Source: Gorillibacterium sp.
Lineage (GTDB): Bacteria; Bacillota; Bacilli; Paenibacillales; NBRC-103111
Direction: 5' to 3'
Assembly (NCBI GenBank): GCA_023511325.1
Contig: JAIMBU010000291.1
Coordinates: 1-5,169, forward strand
DNA: 5,169 nucleotides
Notes under the pieces: model-generated
The model's database searches: none
Seen by the model: only the letters and a program-made list of their open reading frames with translations
Told to the model about the DNA's origin: nothing
Position numbers and translations under genes: made by a program
Shown: piece after piece, positions 1 to 5,169 of the stretch
Layout of the letters: each line of letters opens with the position of its first letter
How positions within the stretch are numbered: position 1 is the stretch's first letter

Positions 1-158
1 TCCTTGGTATGATTTCATTAAAGTGCGGAGCTGAAGGGTGAAATTTCATCGAGCGGCGGGTTTTTACTTATGAATGCGGTTACATTGGCTTTATTATATC
101 TACTTTATCCTTGTTATTCTTCGTAAATTTAGCTTTCTACTTCTCAAATATTGCTATT

Positions 159-170
159 TTTACATGTAAA
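159..170. promoter_or_regulatory. Perfect 12-bp palindrome, candidate operator
   Basis: TTTACATGTAAA reads identically on both strands; the symmetry stops at 158/171. It lies about 80 nt upstream of the regulator's start codon in the AT-rich leader, a sensible place for a regulatory site, and its left half also resembles a -35 hexamer. AraC-family proteins more often bind direct repeats or asymmetric half-sites, so it may instead serve a global or other regulator, or be chance in AT-rich sequence. Binding is inferred only from position and symmetry. Confidence 0.3.
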
Positions 171-228
171 TGTGGAAGGTTTGCTTAGAATGCGATTATA
201 TTTATTTGAATCTTGCAAATATATTTTC

Positions 229-238
229 GGAGAAAGGA
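229..238 (+). promoter_or_regulatory. Ribosome binding site of the AraC-type regulator
   Basis: The purine run GGAGAAAGGA ends 11 nt before the ATG at 250. An in-frame TAA at 244-246 sits immediately upstream, so no earlier start is possible in this frame and the ATG at 250 is the first available start. Confidence 0.6.
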
Positions 239-249
239 ATAGATAACCG

Positions 250-1122
250 ATGATTGAAATCCTCAACGGTGTCAAGGAAACAGTTTCTTATCACGAGCAT
301 CTAGGAATCCGGCTTTACTTAAACCATGAAACGGAGGATTACCCTATCCATTGGCACACGGCTGCAGAAATTATCATGCCGCTTGAAAATATCTATACGG
401 TTATTGTCAATGACACCAGATATGTGCTGAGTCCCGGCGATATTCTCGTGCTTCCCTCGGGAGAGGTGCATCAGCTCTTTGCTCCCGATTCAGGGGAACG
501 AATTATCCTCCAATTCGACTGTTCTCTGCTTTATCACCTGAACGGATTTGATTCTACCTTTCATTTACTCCGCCCCTGTGTCCTCATTACTTCCGAGCTA
601 AATGAAGAGCTACACCGTTCGTTGAAATCTCTGCTCCTAAACACGATGGATGAATATTTTAGCAACTCATTGCTTAAAGAAGCCTCCGCTTACTCTATGC
701 TGATTCAGTTTTTTGTCATTCTCGGAAGAAATTCGATGAAAGGAGAACGGCACTCTTCCCATACCAAAAGCCAGAAGCAGCATATATATATTGATAAATT
801 CCTGCAAGTCTGCAACTATATGAACGAACACTGTACCGAAGATATCCAGGTCGATGAACTAGCAGCGATTGCTGGCTTCAGCAAATTTCACTTTGCCCGG
901 TTGTTTAAACAGTTTATGGGCATGTCCTATTACAGCTATATAAACCAACACCGTATTATGCATGTGGAAAAACTGCTGATCGATCCATGTCTGTCGATTA
1001 CGGATGTCGCCATGAGGTCCGGCTTCGGGAGTCTCGCTACCTTCAACCGAGTTTTCAAAGCCTATAGGAATTGTTCTCCCTCCCAGTACAAGTGCCTTCA
1101 CAACAATCATGCTCACCTTTAA
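250..1122 (+). CDS. AraC-family transcriptional regulator with N-terminal cupin-like sensing domain
   Basis: This 290-residue protein is a typical full-length AraC-family DNA-binding regulator, probably a sugar-responsive activator in the cytoplasm. Residues about 15-90 form a cupin-like domain: HWH at 34-36 followed by E40, then the SPGD turn at 61-64 and PSGEVH at 69-74, as in AraC-type sensing domains. A helical linker spans roughly 115-175. The C-terminal DNA-binding domain covers about 180-282 and has two helix-turn-helix units, VDELAAIAGFSKFHFARLFK (201-220) and the second around 249-281, with the family signature GFGSLATFNRVFKAYRNCSP. It lies 39 nt upstream of the GH2 gene on the same strand with no terminator between, so it probably regulates that gene and is co-transcribed with it. 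The inducer cannot be read from the sequence. Family assignment is secure; target and ligand are inferred. Confidence 0.93.
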   Translation: MIEILNGVKETVSYHEHLGIRLYLNHETEDYPIHWHTAAEIIMPLENIYTVIVNDTRYVLSPGDILVLPSGEVHQLFAPDSGERIILQFDCSLLYHLNGFDSTFHLLRPCVLITSELNEELHRSLKSLLLNTMDEYFSNSLLKEASAYSMLIQFFVILGRNSMKGERHSSHTKSQKQHIYIDKFLQVCNYMNEHCTEDIQVDELAAIAGFSKFHFARLFKQFMGMSYYSYINQHRIMHVEKLLIDPCLSITDVAMRSGFGSLATFNRVFKAYRNCSPSQYKCLHNNHAHL

Positions 1123-1146
1123 ATAAACCTTCCATCTTCGGGGAAA

Positions 1147-1152
1147 AAGGAG
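1147..1152 (+). promoter_or_regulatory. Ribosome binding site of the GH2 gene
   Basis: AAGGAG lies 9 nt before the ATG at 1162, near-ideal spacing for a Gram-positive gene. It supports starting the hydrolase at 1162, and the protein then begins directly with the expected GH2 N-terminal motif (FNNDWFF). The site lies in the 39-nt gap after the regulator, allowing independent re-initiation on a shared transcript. Confidence 0.75.
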
Positions 1153-1161
1153 TCTGCACTC

Positions 1162-4100
1162 ATGAGTCAGAAAAGAAAATTTAACAACGATTGGTTTTTT
1201 TCTAAACAACCACTCCATACGGTTTTGGAAACCGTGGCAGCAGGTGACTTCGCCTGGACGCCGGTAACGCTGCCTCACGATTGGTTGATTTATGACACTC
1301 ATCATTTATATGAAAGCGGGGAAGGCTGGTATCGCAAAACCCTTACCTTGGCCGAATTGGTCCCAAATACCCGCTTGTCTCTCAACTTTGAAGGCGTCTA
1401 CATGAATTCCACCCTCTATGTCAATGGCCACCCGGCAGGAACCTGGAAATACGGCTATTCCAGCTTTGAATTGGACATTACTCCTTACATAACGGTAGGT
1501 ATCAACGAAATCTATGTCCAGGTTATTTATGAGTCTCCTAATTCCCGGTGGTATTCGGGTGCGGGGATTTATCGGACGGTTTGGCTGAAATCCTTCCCTG
1601 ACACCCATATGGCTGCGGACGGAATTTATATTGCTACCAAGAAGACCGAAGGTTCCTGGGTCGTGGATGTGGATGTCGAGATCGTGTCAGGGGAGAGATC
1701 AGACTCTTCAGCCATCCTTAAGCTCCGCCACAGTATTCTGGATGCAACTGAAACCTTGATTGCCCAAGTCGAATCTATAATCCTCGCTGAATTCGCTAAA
1801 ACCGTATGCGTCAATTCCTGCCTTCCGGTTGATAATCCGGTACTTTGGGATATAGACAAGCCTTATAGCTATAAGCTGAAAACTGAACTGTTAGCTGATG
1901 ATTCAGTTATCGAGGAAGAAATTCAAAATTTTGGTTTTCGCACCCTGGAATTTGATAGCCAGATGGGTTTTTTTCTCAATGGCCGGCATGTAAAAATCCA
2001 TGGGGTCTGCCAGCATCACGATTTGGGTTGTTTGGGTTCCGCTGTTAATAAAGCGGCACTGAGGCGACAGATTGTACTCTTGCAGGAAATGGGCGTAAAC
2101 GCCATTCGCACCACTCACAATATGCCTGCTGTTGAATTAATGGAGTTAGCCGATGAAATGGGCGTGCTCATCGTGTCCGAGGCTTTTGATGTGTGGGAAC
2201 GAAAGAAAACGACCTATGACTACGCTAGATTCTACGCGGAGTGGTGGAGGAAAGATGTTGCCAGTTGGGTGCGCCGGGATAGGAACCACCCCAGCATGTT
2301 AATGTGGAGTATCGGAAATGAAATTTATGACACCCATGCCGATGCCCGCGGGCAGGAATTAACAAGGGAGCTGCGAGATATGGTGCAGGTCCATGATCCT
2401 AAAGCCAATGCATTTGTTACCCTCGGCTCTAACTACATGCCTTGGGAGAATGCCCAGAAGTGTGCCGATCTCGTAAAGTTTGCCGGCTATAACTATGCAG
2501 AGAAATATTATGATCTCCACCATAAAGAGCATCCCGATTGGATTATCTATGGTAGCGAAACCGCCTCAACGGTTCAAAGCAGGGGGATTTATCACTTCCC
2601 GCTGGCCCAGTCTGTATTAGCCGATGACGATGAACAATGCTCCTCCTTGGGAAACAGCTCCACCAGTTGGGGAGCGAGGAACACAGAAAGCTGCATTATC
2701 GCCGATCGGGATGCATCGTATTCACCCGGACAGTTCCTCTGGACCGGCTTTGATTACATCGGGGAACCGACTCCTTATTTCACTAAAAATTCTTACTTCG
2801 GACAGCTGGATACGGCAGGCTTCAAGAAGGATTCCTTCTACATCTATCAAGCGGAATGGACCGATTATAAAGTAAACCCGATGATCCACATCTTTCCGTA
2901 TTGGGACTTCTCCGCTTTGCAGTTAATCGATGTGCGGGTCTGCTCCAATGCACCCAAGATTGAATTATTCTTTAACGATGTATCGCTGGGCACTTTCACC
3001 ATAGATCATGCTCATGGTCAAAAGCTATTAGGGGAATGGCAGCTTCCTTACACGCAAGGCGTGCTACGGGCGGTTGCGTATGATGAGAAGAATACTGTGA
3101 TTGCGATGGATATGAAATCCTCTTTCGGGGATGCGGACGCTTTAGTACTGGTTTCCGACAAGCAAACACTAGCAGCAGATGGCTCCGATCTAATCTTTGT
3201 TGAAATCTCCACCATAGATCGGGAAGGGCATCCGGTAGAAAATGCGAATAACCAGATTCATCTGACGATAGAAGGCCCTGGTCGTCTGGTAGGTTTGGAT
3301 AATGGAGACAGCACGGATTATGATTCGTATAAAGGCACCAGTCGCAAGCTGTTTAGCGGCAAGATCCTTGCTGTCATCGCCAGCACCGCAGAGACCGGCA
3401 CCTTAACGGTGCGGGCTGCATCTAGTGGGCTAAAATCAGGCGAGCTTACCGTTTTGTCCGTTCCGCCGAAGCCGGCTTGCGGCACGAACGATGAAATTTC
3501 ACTTTATGCCTATTACCCAATCAAACCTGTGAATGCCTACCAGGAACATGAAGGTGGGCAAAGCGCTGAAATTCCTGTCCGCAAACTGGAAATCATCTGT
3601 CCGGGGGGCAATCAGCTTCAGAAAGAAAACAATTCCCTCCCGGTCAGGGTGAGAATCCATCCCATGAGCGCCACTGATCAAGAGGTGCATTGGCGGATTA
3701 CCAATGCAGCCGGTATTGACACCAATATCGCCAACCTTCAAGCGAATGGGCAAGAAGCAGTCATCACAGCCTTGGGAGACGGGGATATTTATATCCGCTG
3801 CGGAACGAAGAATGGCTCTGATAAAATCCGCTTCTATTCCCTAATGGAATTTCATATCACCGGCCTCGGACAAGCCTATTTAAATCCATATGAGTTCGTA
3901 TCAGCCGGTTACCATAAAGGCACGAGCCAGAACCTGACGAACGGCAATGAAAGGGGAGTCGCTACAGCGAGAGACGGGGAAAGCCAGATCTACTTTGAAA
4001 AAATCGATTTTGGAAAAGATGGCTCTGACAAAATCACCCTCCCGATCTTCTCCTTGGATGGTGATGAGTTTCCGATCGAAATATGGGAAGGTCTCCCTGG

Positions 4101-4653
4101 AGAAGAAAACGCTGCTATGCTCTCGCGGGTAACCTATCAAAAGCCGTCAAGATGGAATGTTTATCAGGAAGAAACCTATCAATTACCCAAACGATTGCGG
4201 GGCGTTACATCTCTGTGCTTTGTTTTGCACCGAAAAATCCATTTGAAAGGATTCCAATTCTCAAAAGCGCTGAAGGCCTATGAACGCCTTAACGCTCTTG
4301 ATAATAACCAGATCTATGGGGATTCCTTTACGCTTACGGACGAGGCAATAGAGGATATTGGCAACAACGTCTCTCTTGTCTATAAAGATATGGACTTTGG
4401 CGAGGTGGGAAGTAAGAAACTCGTGATATGCGGCCATTCACCGCTTGATAAGAATACCCTCCACATCTTGTTCAGCAGTCCCCAAGGTGAAACCAAACAG
4501 CTTGTGGAGTTCGCCTACTCCGACGATTACTGTGAACGAGAATTCGCACTGGAGCCGATAACCGGCCCGCAAACGGTAACCTTTATATTCCTGCCGGGCA
4601 GTCAATTTCATTTGAAGTGGTTTCAGTTTCAACAATCGCGTTGCTTAGAATAA
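1162..4653 (+). CDS. Glycoside hydrolase family 2 enzyme, beta-galactosidase type, with C-terminal Ig-like and CBM6-like modules
   Basis: A complete 1163-residue retaining glycosidase, most likely cleaving beta-galactosides. Domains in order: GH2 sugar-binding jelly roll (about 5-145, with LPHDW 37-41 and GEGWYRK 53-59); Ig-like domain (about 150-262); TIM barrel (about 265-565); DUF4982-like domain (about 575-650); GH2 C-terminal domain-5-like module (about 655-766); bacterial Ig-like module (about 808-895); two CBM6-like beta-sandwiches (about 905-1033 and 1050-1156). Catalytic residues are intact: acid/base E387 in WSIGNE and nucleophile E466 in YGSETAS, 79 residues apart. Other active-site motifs are HGVCQHHDLG (280-289), RTTHN (316-320) and QFLWTGFDYIGEPTPY (524-539). 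The order through the nucleophile and DUF4982 resembles the streptococcal BgaA-type enzymes rather than E. coli LacZ. No signal peptide, membrane segment or sortase signal is visible, so it should act in the cytoplasm on imported sugar. It probably shares an operon with the upstream regulator. Family and catalytic residues are certain; galactose specificity is inferred, and related GH2 enzymes hydrolyse other beta-linked sugars. Confidence 0.93.
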   Translation: MSQKRKFNNDWFFSKQPLHTVLETVAAGDFAWTPVTLPHDWLIYDTHHLYESGEGWYRKTLTLAELVPNTRLSLNFEGVYMNSTLYVNGHPAGTWKYGYSSFELDITPYITVGINEIYVQVIYESPNSRWYSGAGIYRTVWLKSFPDTHMAADGIYIATKKTEGSWVVDVDVEIVSGERSDSSAILKLRHSILDATETLIAQVESIILAEFAKTVCVNSCLPVDNPVLWDIDKPYSYKLKTELLADDSVIEEEIQNFGFRTLEFDSQMGFFLNGRHVKIHGVCQHHDLGCLGSAVNKAALRRQIVLLQEMGVNAIRTTHNMPAVELMELADEMGVLIVSEAFDVWERKKTTYDYARFYAEWWRKDVASWVRRDRNHPSMLMWSIGNEIYDTHADARGQELTRELRDMVQVHDPKANAFVTLGSNYMPWENAQKCADLVKFAGYNYAEKYYDLHHKEHPDWIIYGSETASTVQSRGIYHFPLAQSVLADDDEQCSSLGNSSTSWGARNTESCIIADRDASYSPGQFLWTGFDYIGEPTPYFTKNSYFGQLDTAGFKKDSFYIYQAEWTDYKVNPMIHIFPYWDFSALQLIDVRVCSNAPKIELFFNDVSLGTFTIDHAHGQKLLGEWQLPYTQGVLRAVAYDEKNTVIAMDMKSSFGDADALVLVSDKQTLAADGSDLIFVEISTIDREGHPVENANNQIHLTIEGPGRLVGLDNGDSTDYDSYKGTSRKLFSGKILAVIASTAETGTLTVRAASSGLKSGELTVLSVPPKPACGTNDEISLYAYYPIKPVNAYQEHEGGQSAEIPVRKLEIICPGGNQLQKENNSLPVRVRIHPMSATDQEVHWRITNAAGIDTNIANLQANGQEAVITALGDGDIYIRCGTKNGSDKIRFYSLMEFHITGLGQAYLNPYEFVSAGYHKGTSQNLTNGNERGVATARDGESQIYFEKIDFGKDGSDKITLPIFSLDGDEFPIEIWEGLPGEENAAMLSRVTYQKPSRWNVYQEETYQLPKRLRGVTSLCFVLHRKIHLKGFQFSKALKAYERLNALDNNQIYGDSFTLTDEAIEDIGNNVSLVYKDMDFGEVGSKKLVICGHSPLDKNTLHILFSSPQGETKQLVEFAYSDDYCEREFALEPITGPQTVTFIFLPGSQFHLKWFQFQQSRCLE
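3874..4629 (+). repeat. Two diverged CBM6-like modules in tandem within the GH2 protein
   Basis: Residues about 905-1033 and 1050-1156 look like two related beta-sandwich modules. Both contain a DFG-x2-GS-x-K core (DFGKDGSDK at 949-957, DFGEVGSKK at 1078-1086) and both end with a similar strand, IHLKGFQF (1026-1033) and FHLKWFQF (1149-1156). Each also has a run of aromatic and acidic residues between these anchors. The resemblance is in protein motifs; the DNA has clearly diverged, so this is an old duplication rather than a recent repeat. Assignment to a CBM6-like fold rests on pattern and position, and sugar binding has not been shown by anything in the sequence. Confidence 0.6.
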
Positions 4654-4673
4654 ATCATCAGCCTGCACGATTA

Positions 4674-4713
4674 AAGAATAGCGGTCACCGTTTAGTCGGT
4701 GACCGCTATTCTT
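4674..4713. terminator. Strong hairpin, probable bidirectional terminator between convergent genes
   Basis: The left arm AAGAATAGCGGTCACCG (4674-4690) and right arm 4697-4713 pair perfectly over 17 bp around a 6-nt loop, TTTAGT. It sits 21 nt after the GH2 stop and 29 nt before the end of the convergent minus-strand gene, the expected place for a shared terminator. The stem base is A/T-rich on both sides, so each transcript has a short U-containing tail (ATTCTT), but neither strand has a long uninterrupted U run. It should act in both directions, perhaps more as a stabilising 3' hairpin than as a textbook intrinsic terminator. Confidence 0.8.
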
Positions 4714-4741
4714 GTGTCATCATTAGGCTATACTTGTGAAA

Positions 4742-5169
4742 TTAGACGATTGAAAGAACAGGACGCTCCGCTATAAAATGAACAGGAATATCTGGAAGAT
4801 ACTGCTTAATTGCAACCGCCAAATATTTCATTCCCGGTGCTTCACTTTCGGCATGCCCTAACACGAGCAAAGCTTTTTGACTTCCTTGGTATACGGCATC
4901 CCGCACATATTCAGGAGTCTCCCATTCCGGTCCTTCTCCATATAGAATGACATCCAGATTCTCCTTATCGAAAAGCGGAACGGCTTGAACCCCGCCGCCT
5001 CTATAACCAGCCAGCACCCCCACACGCTTGCATCGAGCGGTCAGGTCACCAACCATCCTAATGGAGGAAAGCCCGAGTTTTTGTTTGACATACTGGACAA
5101 GCTCTTCAACTGTCACCTCAGGAATAGTGAGAATGGCGGCTGTAGGGTAATTCGTTTCAAGGTAAGTAG
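4742..5169 (-). CDS. Nif3/YbgI-like dinuclear metal-centre protein, C-terminal part
   Basis: The frame ends at TAA (4744-4742) and stays open to the right edge, giving 141 C-terminal residues; the start lies outside the window. An in-frame GTG at 5116 is probably not the start, because open coding sequence continues upstream of it. The family is recognised from VGVLAGYRGGG, the segment DVILYGEGPEWETPEYVRDA, and LVLGHAESE near the C-terminus followed by GMKYLA and PDIPVHFI. In E. coli YbgI a His and a Glu four residues later bind the metal pair; the same H-x3-E spacing is kept here (codons 4855-4853 and 4843-4841). The N-terminal metal ligands are not in view. Family members form hexameric rings; their biochemical role is unsettled, and the database label 'GTP cyclohydrolase 1 type 2 homolog' should not be taken as function. 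It is convergent with the GH2 gene and thus separately transcribed. Confidence 0.85.
   Translation of the reverse strand, partial: TYLETNYPTAAILTIPEVTVEELVQYVKQKLGLSSIRMVGDLTARCKRVGVLAGYRGGGVQAVPLFDKENLDVILYGEGPEWETPEYVRDAVYQGSQKALLVLGHAESEAPGMKYLAVAIKQYLPDIPVHFIAERPVLSIV

Larger units (their letters stand above)
1..249. other. Non-coding AT-rich leader upstream of the AraC-type regulator
   Basis: No convincing gene is present here. The only open stretches at the left edge are a ten-codon frame ending with TGA at 32-34 and a twelve-codon frame ending with TGA at 37-39. Either could be the tail of an upstream gene, but both are too short to judge. From about 61 to 228 the sequence is strongly AT-rich and should contain the promoter for the downstream pair. 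I cannot pick one clean sigma-A promoter: TAGAAT (186-191) is a good -10 candidate, but the nearest -35-like hexamer, TTTACA (159-164), is 21 nt away, longer than the usual 16-18. A palindrome at 159-170 is listed separately. Confidence 0.5.

Noticed and set aside
1..49. Possible small minus-strand gene starting at an ATG at 49-47
   Set aside because: There is no ribosome binding site in the preceding bases on that strand, and the visible part is too short to recognise.
181..191. TTGCTTAGAAT occurs at 181-191 and again at 4641-4651, flanking the two-gene unit
   Set aside because: An 11-nt match is expected a few times by chance among all position pairs in 5 kb, and the second copy lies inside coding sequence at the GH2 stop codon. 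It is not evidence of a mobile element or attachment sites.
217..226. Palindrome AAATATATTT just upstream of the regulator's ribosome binding site
   Set aside because: It is only A and T in an AT-rich stretch, where such symmetry arises easily by chance.
859..1305. Minus-strand 148-codon open frame across the regulator-hydrolase junction
   Set aside because: It overlaps two well-supported plus-strand genes, has no recognisable domain, and its composition reads as an antisense shadow.
1306..1608. Minus-strand 100-codon open frame inside the GH2 gene
   Set aside because: It lies antisense to the conserved GH2 sugar-binding domain and shows no family motif.
2624..2875. Plus-strand 83-codon frame within the catalytic domain
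   Set aside because: It overlaps the conserved region encoding QFLWTGFDYIGEPTPY in another frame and has no protein-like motif.
5114..5116. GTG as the start of the minus-strand Nif3-like gene
   Set aside because: The frame continues open upstream to the window edge with plausible protein sequence, and a start here would remove the N-terminal metal-binding half of the family fold.
1..5169. Search for CRISPR arrays, tRNA or rRNA genes, transposases, riboswitches and phage genes
   Set aside because: Nothing resembling spaced direct repeats, RNA gene structure or mobile-element proteins was seen; almost all of the window is taken up by the three genes.

Overview
The window looks like a piece of a Gram-positive Bacillota chromosome, most probably Paenibacillus or a close relative. 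The basis is moderate GC content, strong purine-rich ribosome binding sites, and three gene types common in carbohydrate-using members of that group. The genus is an inference from family resemblance, not from a marker gene.

Layout: positions 1-249 are an AT-rich non-coding leader with a perfect 12-bp palindrome at 159-170. A complete AraC-type regulator lies at 250-1122 (+). After 39 nt comes a complete 1163-residue glycoside hydrolase family 2 enzyme at 1162-4653 (+), of the beta-galactosidase type with a long C-terminal set of beta-sandwich modules. A perfect 17-bp stem hairpin at 4674-4713 lies between this gene and a convergent minus-strand gene. That last gene is the C-terminal 141 residues of a Nif3/YbgI-like dinuclear-metal protein, with its stop at 4742 and its 5' end beyond the right edge.

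How the genes work together: the regulator and the hydrolase are on one strand, closely spaced, with no terminator between them, so they probably form a two-gene operon. The regulator has a cupin-like sensing domain and a double helix-turn-helix, and probably turns on the hydrolase in response to a sugar, possibly by binding the leader palindrome. The hydrolase has no signal peptide, so it should cleave an imported galactoside or related oligosaccharide in the cytoplasm. No transporter is in the window. The Nif3-like gene is convergent, so it belongs to a separate transcription unit.

I found no evidence for an undescribed system. The contents are recognisable families in an ordinary arrangement; the points worth checking are the palindrome, the cytoplasmic enzyme carrying two carbohydrate-binding-like modules, and the unknown physiological substrate.
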